A stretch of DNA of 57,848 nt from Clostridiaceae bacterium (GTDB taxonomy: Bacteria > Bacillota > Clostridia > Peptostreptococcales > Peptostreptococcaceae): NCBI GenBank assembly GCA_902362365.1, contig CABIVQ010000015.1:1-57848 (forward strand), written 5' to 3'. The notes beneath the pieces were generated by a model. That model did no database searches. It had not been told where the DNA came from and saw only the letters and a list, made by a program, of their open reading frames with translations. The translations under genes and the position numbers were made by a program. This document shows positions 8,467-16,058 of this stretch, one piece after another (position 1 is the stretch's first letter; each line of letters starts with the position of its first letter).

Positions 8467-8971
8467 TAGTGATAGGGTATATACTGGAAAGACAATTAGC
8501 TTAAAGGTGGATACTGTTGAGGTACCAAATAGAGGTTATCAAAAAAGAGAAATCGTTGAGCATAATGGAGCAGTTGGGATAGTAGCAATAACTCCTGAAA
8601 ATAAAGTTGTATTAGTTAGACAGTATAGAAAAGCTGTTGAAAAGGAATTATGGGAAATTCCGGCTGGTAAAATAGAAATAGGAGAAAACCCAAAAGAATG
8701 TGCTATAAGAGAGTTGAAAGAAGAAACAGGTTATAGTGCAGAAAATATGAAATTAATTCATAAGTTTTATACATCTGCTGGATTTTCCAATCAAAAAATA
8801 TATATTTTTCTAGCTGAAAATCTTATTCAAGGAGAGAGAGACCTTGATGAAGATGAGTTTTTAGAAGTTCATGAGATTGATAAAGATGAAGTATACAATA
8901 TGATAGCACGAAATGAAATTGAAGATGCAAAAACTTCGATTGGAATGTTGCTAATAAAAGAATTAATATAA
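8444..8971 (+). CDS. nudF: ADP-ribose pyrophosphatase (Nudix hydrolase, NudF type)
   Basis: This hydrolyses ADP-ribose to AMP and ribose-5-phosphate. The complete Nudix box is present at about residues 77-99 (GKIEIGENP, then ECAIRELKEETGY), keeping the REXXEE catalytic glutamates. The preceding VRQYRKAVEKELWEIPAG segment is typical of NudF-type enzymes. Length (175 residues) matches the family. Its ATG and GGAGG lie within the end of the upstream gene. It is the last gene before the spoIIM leader hairpin. Confidence 0.92.
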   Translation: MIEEKTISSDRVYTGKTISLKVDTVEVPNRGYQKREIVEHNGAVGIVAITPENKVVLVRQYRKAVEKELWEIPAGKIEIGENPKECAIRELKEETGYSAENMKLIHKFYTSAGFSNQKIYIFLAENLIQGERDLDEDEFLEVHEIDKDEVYNMIARNEIEDAKTSIGMLLIKELI

Positions 8972-8976
8972 AAGGC

Positions 8977-9028
8977 ATAACCTCCTCTTTTCTTACATAA
9001 TAATTTGTAAGGTATAAGGGGAGGTTAT
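8977..9028 (+). promoter_or_regulatory. hairpin sequestering the spoIIM ribosome-binding site
   Basis: ATAACCTCC (8977-8985) pairs perfectly with GGAGGTTAT (9020-9028), continuing through one G-U and three more pairs. After a small internal loop, CTTACA (8992-8997) pairs with TGTAAG (9006-9011). The spoIIM Shine-Dalgarno sequence (GGGGAGG, 9018-9024) lies in the closed 3' arm. No T-run follows, so this is not a terminator. It should lower spoIIM translation unless opened. Confidence 0.65.
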
Positions 9029-9032
9029 AAAT

Positions 9033-9647
9033 TTGAGAAGAACATATGGAAGAAAAGTTTATTATGAGGAACTTAATAAAAAAATAATTTTAATAGGAAT
9101 GCTATTTATAGTATTTGTTGTAGTGGGAACTTGCATGAATAAAATTAGTCCAGGCTATGAAGAATCTGTAAATGGTGTTGTTAGCTCGATTGAAAAATAC
9201 TATAGCTCTAGAGATAGTATATCAGTTAAAAATGTTATTTTATCAAATTTAAAATTAGACTTTAAATTTATGAGTTTAATAGGTATACTAAACTTATTGG
9301 TAATAACATTTCCAGTTTCTATTTTAATTTTTATGCTAAAAGGTGTGTCAATAGGCTATACTATAAATAGTTGTATATTGTTACTTAAATTAAAAAGTAT
9401 TAAAATTGTGTTTGTGGTTTTAATTAAGACTTTAGCAATTATACCAGGAGCAATTATACTTACACTAGTTTCAATGAACTATTTAAAAGAATTTTTTTAT
9501 GAATTTAAAAATAGAAATAAAAAAAATATGATATTTTTATTTAAGAGATATTTATTAAATTCAATAATAATAATAGCTGTTTCACTGTTATTACAAGTAC
9601 TGTTGAATTTCATATTTATTAATATTTTACAATTCCTAGTCAGATAA
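9033..9647 (+). CDS. spoIIM: stage II sporulation protein M
   Basis: SpoIIM is the membrane scaffold of the engulfment complex (SpoIID-SpoIIM-SpoIIP) that remodels peptidoglycan around the forespore. The 204-residue protein has about five hydrophobic segments: one near the N-terminus after a basic stretch, three in the middle and one at the C-terminus. It contains FMLKGVSIGYTINS, typical of the family. Translation starts at TTG. Both the weak start and the buried ribosome-binding site predict low or switchable translation. The position just upstream of xerD and deoB is conserved in related sporeformers. Confidence 0.9.
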   Translation: MRRTYGRKVYYEELNKKIILIGMLFIVFVVVGTCMNKISPGYEESVNGVVSSIEKYYSSRDSISVKNVILSNLKLDFKFMSLIGILNLLVITFPVSILIFMLKGVSIGYTINSCILLLKLKSIKIVFVVLIKTLAIIPGAIILTLVSMNYLKEFFYEFKNRNKKNMIFLFKRYLLNSIIIIAVSLLLQVLLNFIFINILQFLVR

Positions 9648-9658
9648 AGGAGTTTGGT

Positions 9659-10534
9659 ATGGACGTCATAAAGGAATATATAGGTTATATAAAAAATAAA
9701 AAAAAATTATCTGAAAATACAGTATCATCTTATTTCACAGATATAAAAAAATATACTGAGTACTTAGATAATAAAAATATAAAATTAGAAAAATTAGGGG
9801 AAAATGATATTATAGGTTATTTAATGGAACTAGAAAGGTCGAATGTATCGGCATCTACAGTTTCTAGGATGATATCGTCTATTAAATCTTTTCATGATTA
9901 CTTGTTTTTTTCAGGAAATTGTAAAAGTGACCCTGCAAGAAATATAAAAAAACCAAAAGTTAAGCAAAATAATATTGATGTTTTAACTGAGTATGAAATT
10001 AATGCCTTATTAGATTTTCCTAAATTAGATACTCCCAGATTAATAAGGGATAAGGCAATATTTGAAGTTTTATATGGTACAGGTATAAAAGTTTCAGAGT
10101 TAGTAGAAATGGATATAACTGATGTAGATTTGGATATTGAATATATTTATTGTAACTCTGGGAAGAATCAAAGAGTGATACCTATTTCTGATATAACTAA
10201 AATTTATTTAGAAAAATATATAAAAGAAGGACGAAATAGGATTGCAAATGAAAAGGAAGAGGCTTTATTTGTAAACTCTTTAGGTAGTCGATTTACAAGG
10301 CAAGGTCTTTGGAAAATAATAAAAAAATACGCAGTAGAAGCAAATATAAATAAAAATATAAATCCTAGTATGCTTAGACATTCATTTGCAATTCATTTAC
10401 TAAATAATGGAGCAAATATTGCAGTAGTAAGCAAGATATTAGGAAATTCAAATCTATCAAGTTTACAAAGTTATGTAAATCAAATAAATAAAAATATTAG
10501 AAAAGAAGTAAAAGAAAAGCATCCTAGATCATAA
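9659..10534 (+). CDS. XerD-family tyrosine recombinase with a degenerate active site
   Basis: The 291-residue protein has the full Xer layout: an N-terminal SAM-like core-binding domain (about 1-95) and a C-terminal catalytic fold (about 108-285). Its place before deoB-punA is that of xerD/ripX. However, catalytic positions have changed. The first Arg of the TGLRVSEL motif is Lys144 (TGIKVSEL). The His of HxLRH is Ser237 (PSMLRHSF). The His of LGHSS is Asn263 (LGNSN). Arg240 and the nucleophile position Tyr272 remain. Known Xer enzymes need all of these for efficient strand exchange. It may be a weak recombinase, or a structural or DNA-binding paralogue; a second functional XerD may lie elsewhere in the genome. 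Confidence 0.85.
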   Translation: MDVIKEYIGYIKNKKKLSENTVSSYFTDIKKYTEYLDNKNIKLEKLGENDIIGYLMELERSNVSASTVSRMISSIKSFHDYLFFSGNCKSDPARNIKKPKVKQNNIDVLTEYEINALLDFPKLDTPRLIRDKAIFEVLYGTGIKVSELVEMDITDVDLDIEYIYCNSGKNQRVIPISDITKIYLEKYIKEGRNRIANEKEEALFVNSLGSRFTRQGLWKIIKKYAVEANINKNINPSMLRHSFAIHLLNNGANIAVVSKILGNSNLSSLQSYVNQINKNIRKEVKEKHPRS

Positions 10535-10556
10535 GTTACTAAAGGAGGACATTAAA

Positions 10557-11729
10557 ATGAGCAGAGTAATATGGATGGTAATAGATAGTGTGGGTATAGG
10601 TGAACTTCCTGATTCAGAGAAATTTGGAGATAAGAATGTAAATACCTTAGGTAATATAGTTAAAGAATACAGTGATATTAAAATACCTAATATGAGAAAG
10701 CTAGGTATAGGAAATATAGATGAAGCAGATTTTATAGAAAGTGAAAAATCACCAATAGGTGCATTTGGAAAATGTGCAGAATTATCACAAGGAAAGGACA
10801 CAACTACAGGACACTGGGAGATGACAGGTGTTTTAGTTGAGACTCCATTTAAGACATTTGAAAATGGATTCCCAAAAGAAATAATAGATGAGTTTGAAAG
10901 TAGAACTGGAAGAAAAGTGGTTGGTAATAAACCTGCATCTGGCACTGCTATATTAGATGAATTTGGAGAACATCAAATAAAGACTGGAGATGTAATCGTT
11001 TATACTTCAGCAGATAGTGTATTCCAAATAGCGGCAAATGAAGAAATCATACCATTAGAAGAGCTATATAAAATGTGTGAAATAGCTAGAGAGATTATGA
11101 TGGGAGATAATGCAGTAGCTCGAGTAATAGCGAGGCCATTTATAGGTAAAAAGGCTGGTGAATTTACAAGAACATCTAACAGAAGAGATTATTCTTTAAA
11201 TCCTTTTGAGCCTACAGTACTTGACAATATAAAAGAATCAAACCTTGACGTTATAGGTGTAGGTAAAATTGAAGATATATTTAATGGACAAGGTATAACA
11301 GAGGCTATACATACAAAAGATAATATGCATGGTGTAGATGAAACAATAAATTACATTAAAAAAGATAATGATGGCTTAATTTTTACTAATTTAGTTGATT
11401 TTGACTCTAAGTTTGGTCATAGAAGAAATGTAGAAGGTTATAAAGAGGCACTAGAAGAGTTTGATGCTAGAATACCTGAAATAATGGATGCTATGAAAGA
11501 TGATGATATACTAATAATAAATGCAGATCACGGTAATGATCCAACTTATAAAGGTACAGATCATACAAGAGAGTATATACCTGTACTAGTATATGGTAAA
11601 AATATAAAAGAAAATGTTAACTTAGGCATAAGAGAGAGCTTTGCTGATATAGGAGCAACAGTTGCAGATTTATTAAATGTAAAAATGCCTAAGCATGGAA
11701 TTAGTTTTAAGAAAGACATAATGAAATAG
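10557..11729 (+). CDS. deoB: phosphopentomutase
   Basis: This interconverts (deoxy)ribose-1-phosphate and (deoxy)ribose-5-phosphate, linking nucleoside breakdown to central metabolism. The 390-residue protein belongs to the alkaline phosphatase superfamily. It shows the metal-binding IDSVGIGELPDS at the N-terminus and the phosphorylated Thr in KDTTTGHWEM near residue 85. It also has DFDSKFGHRR and the C-terminal NADHGNDPTYKGTDHTRE. Length and motifs are complete. It heads a salvage cluster with punA (17-base spacer) and pdp, whose products generate the pentose-1-phosphates it uses. Confidence 0.97.
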   Translation: MSRVIWMVIDSVGIGELPDSEKFGDKNVNTLGNIVKEYSDIKIPNMRKLGIGNIDEADFIESEKSPIGAFGKCAELSQGKDTTTGHWEMTGVLVETPFKTFENGFPKEIIDEFESRTGRKVVGNKPASGTAILDEFGEHQIKTGDVIVYTSADSVFQIAANEEIIPLEELYKMCEIAREIMMGDNAVARVIARPFIGKKAGEFTRTSNRRDYSLNPFEPTVLDNIKESNLDVIGVGKIEDIFNGQGITEAIHTKDNMHGVDETINYIKKDNDGLIFTNLVDFDSKFGHRRNVEGYKEALEEFDARIPEIMDAMKDDDILIINADHGNDPTYKGTDHTREYIPVLVYGKNIKENVNLGIRESFADIGATVADLLNVKMPKHGISFKKDIMK

Positions 11730-11746
11730 TTTTGGAGGAATGACGA

Positions 11747-12568
11747 ATGAAAAACATGTTTGAAAAAGTACAAGAAAGTGTTTCTTTTATAAAAGAAAGA
11801 ACTACTGTTAATCCTGAAATAGGTTTAATATTAGGATCTGGTTTAGGAATATTAGCTGATGAAATAGAAAACCCTGTAAAAATAAATTATAATGAGATAC
11901 CAAACTTCCCTGTTTCTACAGTTGAAGGACATGCTGGTTGTTTAGTTATAGGTACTTTAGAAGGTAAACAAGTAGTTGCTATGCAAGGTAGATTCCATTA
12001 TTATGAAGGTTACTCTCAAAGAGAAATAACTTTCCCAGTTAGAGTTATGAAAGCTTTAGGAGTAGAAACTATTGTTGTAACAAATGCAGCTGGTGGATCA
12101 AATAAAAATTTCAAACCAGGTGATTTAATGGTTATAAAAGATCATATAAACTTAAGTGGTAGTAACCCATTAATTGGAGCAAATGATGAAAGATTTGGTC
12201 CAAGATTCCCTGATATGTCAACTGCATATCAACCAAAGAATGTAGAATTAGTAAAAGAATGTGCTAAAGAATTAAATATGAAGATTCAAGAAGGTGTTTA
12301 TGCGTTCTTTAGTGGACCAACATATGAAACTCCTGCAGAAGTAAGAATGGCACAAATTTTAGGTGCAGATGCAGTTGGTATGTCTACAGCGCCTGAAGTT
12401 ATAGTAGCATCACATTCTGGAATGGATGTTGTTGGGATATCTTGTATAACTAATATGGCAGCAGGAATACTTAACCAACCTCTTGATCATGAAGAAGTTA
12501 TAGAAACTACTCAAAAAGTAAAATCAGAGTTTTTAAGTTTAGTTAAAAAGGTTGTTAATAGAATATAA
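11747..12568 (+). CDS. punA: purine-nucleoside phosphorylase (trimeric type)
   Basis: This splits purine (deoxy)nucleosides with phosphate to free base and pentose-1-phosphate. The 273-residue length and the motifs GSGLG, GRFHYYEGYS, TNAAGG, SGPTYETPAE and VGMSTAPE place it in the low-molecular-weight trimeric family. The Asn of CITNMAAG, which contacts the purine, is kept. A good GGAGG precedes the ATG. It is coupled to deoB and separated from pdp by a hairpin without a T-run. Confidence 0.96.
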   Translation: MKNMFEKVQESVSFIKERTTVNPEIGLILGSGLGILADEIENPVKINYNEIPNFPVSTVEGHAGCLVIGTLEGKQVVAMQGRFHYYEGYSQREITFPVRVMKALGVETIVVTNAAGGSNKNFKPGDLMVIKDHINLSGSNPLIGANDERFGPRFPDMSTAYQPKNVELVKECAKELNMKIQEGVYAFFSGPTYETPAEVRMAQILGADAVGMSTAPEVIVASHSGMDVVGISCITNMAAGILNQPLDHEEVIETTQKVKSEFLSLVKKVVNRI

Positions 12569-12574
12569 GGCAAT

Positions 12575-12615
12575 ATAGTGCCCTAGTATTGCTCATAAAT
12601 AAATACTAGGGCTAT
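12575..12615 (+). repeat. intercistronic hairpin between punA and pdp
   Basis: An 11-bp perfect stem (12580-12590 with 12602-12612) can be extended by three pairs past a two-base bulge. No T-run follows. It may be an mRNA processing or stability element that sets different levels for punA and pdp. Confidence 0.6.
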
Positions 12616-12646
12616 TCATAGACCATAGAATATTAGGAGAAATAAT

Positions 12647-13972
12647 ATGAGAATCTACGATATAATAAGAAAAAAAAGAGATAACCATGAACTTAGCAAA
12701 TCAGAAATAGAATTTTTTGTTGATAAATACTCAAAAGGTGAGATACCAGATTATCAAGCATCAGCGTTACTAATGGCTATATATTTAAATAAAATGAATA
12801 AAGAAGAAACTGTATACCTAACAGAAGCTATGATGAATTCTGGTGATGTTATAGATTTATCAGAAATAGATGGTATAAAGGTTGATAAGCATAGTACTGG
12901 TGGAGTTGGAGATAAAACGACAATAGCATTAGCGCCGTTAGTGGCAGCTTGTGGGGCACCTGTAGCAAAGATGTCTGGTAGGGGTCTAGGACATACTGGA
13001 GGGACTTTAGATAAGCTAGAAGCTATTCCTGGTTTCTCAATAGAGATGGAAGCTAAGAAATTTATAGATTCAGTGAATAAACATAAAATAGCTGTATGTG
13101 GACAGACTGCTACAATAGCTGTAGCGGATAAGAAAATGTATGCTCTTAGAGATGTTACAGCAACTGTAGATAATATATCATTAATAGCTGCAAGTATAAT
13201 GTGTAAAAAATTAGCTTCTGGAGCTAATGCAATTTTACTTGATGTTAAAACTGGTGATGGTGCATTTATGAAAACTTTAGATGATTCATTCGAATTAGCT
13301 AAAGCTATGGTTGATATTGGTAATGGAATGAATAGAGAGACTATAGGAATGATAACAGATATGGATGAACCATTAGGTTTTGCTGTTGGTAACTCTTTAG
13401 AGGTAATAGAAGCTATAGAAACATTAAAAGGAAATGGTCCAAAGGATTTTGTTAACTTATGTGAAACATTAGGTGCATATATGTTAGTTTTAGCTAAGAC
13501 TGTAGATACTTTCGAAGAAGGTGTAGAAAAAATAAGAGAAGCTATATCTTCGGGCTCAGCGCTTGAAAAATTAAAAGTATTTATAGAAAATCAAGGTGGA
13601 GATAAGAGAGTAGTGGATGATTATTCATTATTCCCTCAAGCTAATATAGTAGTTCCTATAAAAGCTCATAGAAGTGGATATATAAGTAGAATTGAGGCTG
13701 AAGAGGTTGGAGTATCAGCAATGATTTTAGGTGCAGGTAGAGAGACTAAGGACGATGAACTAGACTTAGCTGCAGGTATAATTTTAAATAATAAAGTTGG
13801 AGACTATGTAAACGAAGGTGACATATTGGCAACTATGTATTTAAATAAAGAAGAAAAATTAGAATCTGCTAAAGAAAGATTCATAGGTGCATATTCAATA
13901 GTTGATGAAAAAGTAGAGCCTAAAAAATTAGTATATGGTGTAGTAACAAAAGATGGAATAAAAAAATTCTAG
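12647..13972 (+). CDS. pdp: pyrimidine-nucleoside phosphorylase
   Basis: This cleaves uridine, thymidine and deoxyuridine with phosphate. The 441-residue protein has the glycosyltransferase family 3 helical N-terminal domain. The phosphate-binding stretch KHSTGGVGDKT (near residue 82) and the signature SGRGLGHTGGTLDKLE follow, then the C-terminal barrel-like domain ending in VVTKDGIKKF. The length fits Pdp rather than DeoA-type variants, but the distinction is mainly by origin. It is the last gene of the deoB-punA-pdp cluster and is followed by a strong terminator. Confidence 0.95.
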   Translation: MRIYDIIRKKRDNHELSKSEIEFFVDKYSKGEIPDYQASALLMAIYLNKMNKEETVYLTEAMMNSGDVIDLSEIDGIKVDKHSTGGVGDKTTIALAPLVAACGAPVAKMSGRGLGHTGGTLDKLEAIPGFSIEMEAKKFIDSVNKHKIAVCGQTATIAVADKKMYALRDVTATVDNISLIAASIMCKKLASGANAILLDVKTGDGAFMKTLDDSFELAKAMVDIGNGMNRETIGMITDMDEPLGFAVGNSLEVIEAIETLKGNGPKDFVNLCETLGAYMLVLAKTVDTFEEGVEKIREAISSGSALEKLKVFIENQGGDKRVVDDYSLFPQANIVVPIKAHRSGYISRIEAEEVGVSAMILGAGRETKDDELDLAAGIILNNKVGDYVNEGDILATMYLNKEEKLESAKERFIGAYSIVDEKVEPKKLVYGVVTKDGIKKF

Positions 13973-13987
13973 ATAAATGATTATAAG

Positions 13988-14023
13988 AAGCCTAACGTGT
14001 AAAAAATAACGTTAGGCTTTTTT
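13988..14023 (+). terminator. terminator after pdp
   Basis: An 11-bp perfect stem (13988-13998 with 14009-14019) with a 10-base loop is followed by a run of T. Confidence 0.93.
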
Positions 14024-14149
14024 ATTAATTAATCGAAAATGTTTACAAAATTATAAATAAAACAAATCTAAGTTAAAGATTTACAAATAAGGTAATTTAT
14101 TACTTACTTAAAGGGAAGTATTTATTTTATGGATCAAAAAAGATATTTC

Positions 14150-14191
14150 TTCGACAAATTCATTGAAAATTTTTATGCTTAGATTTATAAT
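14150..14191 (+). promoter_or_regulatory. sigma-A promoter with adjacent 0A box, upstream of mltG
   Basis: TTGAAA (14163-14168) and a perfect TATAAT (14186-14191) are separated by 17 bases. Five bases upstream of the -35, at 14150-14158, lies TTCGACAAA, the exact complement of the Spo0A box TTTGTCGAA. This is a typical position for an activator touching RNA polymerase. Binding by Spo0A is inferred, not shown. Confidence 0.6.
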
Positions 14192-14228
14192 ATAAAGGAT
14201 ATAAATATATATAAGGAGTAGATAACCT

Positions 14229-15302
14229 ATGAGTTTAAAAGAGAATAAGCTAAAGGTAATAGGAATAACTTCTATTATATTAGTAATTCTTATAGGGGCC
14301 TTTGTATTTTATGAAATTGGACCTTATAATAAGAGTAATAAAAAAGATATAATTGTAGATATACCAAGTGGATCAACTGTAAACAGTATATCGGATATAT
14401 TATACGAAAATAAATTAATTAAAAACAAAACCTTATTTAAAATAGTTGTTAAATTAAGTAATGATGCTCAATCAATCAAGGCAGGTAAGTACTTAATCAA
14501 TCAAACATATTCTAATAAGGACATACTAGAACTTTTGGTTTCTGGTAAAATTTATAATGATGGTATCAAGATAACAATTCCAGAAGGTTCAACATCTAAG
14601 GAAATTGTTGCCACTCTTGTGAAGAATAAGATTGGAGATAAAGTTAAGTATGAGGAACTAATTAAAAATCCATCTAAATTCTATGAAAAATTTAGTTTTT
14701 TAAAGGAAGATGATATTACATCATTAGAAGGTTTTTTATACCCAGATACTTACTACTTTAAAGAGGGAGATAGTGAAGAAAAAGTACTTTCTGAGATGCT
14801 CTTAAGATTAAAAAAAGAATATACAGATACTTTAGTAAAGAGGCAAAAAGAACTTAATATGACTTTACAAGAGGTCATAAATTTATCATCTATTATTGAA
14901 AAGGAAGCAGTATTAGATGAAGATAGAGCATTAATATCAAGTGTATTCTATAACAGACTAGATATAGGTATGCCTCTTCAATCAGATGCAACAATACAGT
15001 ATATATTTGATGAAAGAAAGCAAATTGTAACTTATGCAGATTTAAAAATTGATTCTCCTTATAATACTTATTTAAATAAGGGGTTGCCACCAACTCCAAT
15101 TGCAAACCCAGGTATAAAATCAATTAAAGCTGCACTTTACCCTGAAAAAACAGATTATTTATACTTTGTTGCAAAAATAGATGGAGGAAATAATTATAGT
15201 ACAAACTATGAAGACCATTTAAAATATGAAAAAGAATATAAAGATGCAAGAGATAAATTAAAAGAAGAACAAAATAAAGATACAAGTACAAATGAAAAAT
15301 AA
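14229..15302 (+). CDS. mltG: endolytic murein transglycosylase MltG (YceG family)
   Basis: MltG cuts nascent peptidoglycan strands at the membrane and so ends glycan synthesis. The 357-residue protein has one N-terminal membrane helix (about 9-29), a LysM-like subdomain and the catalytic YceG domain. The catalytic glutamate is in LSSIIEKEA. The family segments LYPDTYYF, SVFYNRL, MPLQSDATIQY, SPYNTYLNKGLPPTPIANPG and YFVA follow. The C-terminus is charged. It heads the mltG-trmR-trhP-like-udk run, matching the yrrL-yrrM-yrrN/O-udk order of B. subtilis. Confidence 0.95.
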   Translation: MSLKENKLKVIGITSIILVILIGAFVFYEIGPYNKSNKKDIIVDIPSGSTVNSISDILYENKLIKNKTLFKIVVKLSNDAQSIKAGKYLINQTYSNKDILELLVSGKIYNDGIKITIPEGSTSKEIVATLVKNKIGDKVKYEELIKNPSKFYEKFSFLKEDDITSLEGFLYPDTYYFKEGDSEEKVLSEMLLRLKKEYTDTLVKRQKELNMTLQEVINLSSIIEKEAVLDEDRALISSVFYNRLDIGMPLQSDATIQYIFDERKQIVTYADLKIDSPYNTYLNKGLPPTPIANPGIKSIKAALYPEKTDYLYFVAKIDGGNNYSTNYEDHLKYEKEYKDARDKLKEEQNKDTSTNEK

Positions 15303-15322
15303 TTATAGTTTATTTTAATCTA

Positions 15323-15369
15323 ACGCCAAAATTTATGGATTATGTCTTATGTATTAAGGCGTAATCCAT
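15323..15369 (+). promoter_or_regulatory. possible pseudoknot in the mltG-trmR spacer
   Basis: ACGCC (15323-15327) pairs with GGCGT (15358-15362). ATGGATT (15335-15341) pairs with AATCCAT (15363-15369). The two helices interleave and their 3' arms are adjacent, the geometry of an H-type pseudoknot. It ends 11 bases before the AAGGAGTG of the next gene. There is no T-run. Confidence 0.4.
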
Positions 15370-15394
15370 ATTAGTTTATAAGGAGTGAATTCAA

Positions 15395-16057
15395 TTGAGT
15401 AATATAGTAAACAATTTAGTAGAAGAATATATAAGAACTACTCTTAAAGATAAAGAAGGTCTTTTAAGGGAGTTAGAAATTTATGCTGAAGAGCATAATG
15501 TTCCAATAGTGCATAAGGAAGTTTCTGATTTATTAAAAGTATTATTAAAAGTAGATAAACCTAAAAACATATTAGAAGTTGGTTGTGCTATCGGATACTC
15601 TTCTATACTTTTCGCAACAACAGTAGGTGATGAAGTAAAGATAACAACTGTTGAAAGAAATGAAGCTATGATAGAAAGAGCAAAAGAAAATATAAAGAGA
15701 GCTGGATTTGAAAATAATATAACTATACTAGAGGGAGATGCAGAAGAATTACTTCCTAAGGTTGAAGGCAAATTCGACATGATTTTCTTAGATGCCGCTA
15801 AAGGTCAGTATAAGTTATTTTATGATATGGTTATAGATAAATTAAAGGTCGGAGGACTTTTAATCTCTGATAATATTTTATATAAAGGAATGGTAGCTCA
15901 TGATGATTTTGTAGTTAGAAGAAAGAAAACTATAGTAAAAAGAATGAGAAATTACCTAGATTATATATGTAATTGTGAGTATTTAAGTACTTCATTAATT
16001 CCGATTGGAGATGGAGTAGCGCTTAGCTATAAAGAAAAAGAAAGAGGAGCAGAATAA
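15395..16057 (+). CDS. trmR: TrmR-like tRNA 5-hydroxyuridine methyltransferase (O-methyltransferase family 3)
   Basis: A 220-residue SAM-dependent O-methyltransferase. The SAM-binding motif is ILEVGCAIGYSSI (near residue 55), with acidic residues after beta-2 in VERNEAM. The metal-binding segment is MIFLDAAKGQY, followed by ISDNILYKG. In B. subtilis the gene in the same place, yrrM, encodes TrmR, which converts 5-hydroxyuridine-34 of tRNA to 5-methoxyuridine. Synteny with mltG, a U32 protein and udk supports the same role here. Start is TTG with AAGGAGTG at good spacing. The next gene begins one base after its stop. Confidence 0.85.
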   Translation: MSNIVNNLVEEYIRTTLKDKEGLLRELEIYAEEHNVPIVHKEVSDLLKVLLKVDKPKNILEVGCAIGYSSILFATTVGDEVKITTVERNEAMIERAKENIKRAGFENNITILEGDAEELLPKVEGKFDMIFLDAAKGQYKLFYDMVIDKLKVGGLLISDNILYKGMVAHDDFVVRRKKTIVKRMRNYLDYICNCEYLSTSLIPIGDGVALSYKEKERGAE

Positions 16058-16058
16058 A

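Noticed and set aside
14129..14182. Short open frame MDQKRYFFDKFIENFYA with a weak ribosome-binding site upstream of mltG
   Set aside because: The consensus-like promoter of mltG begins inside it, so the mltG transcript would not contain it, and it has no recognisable features.
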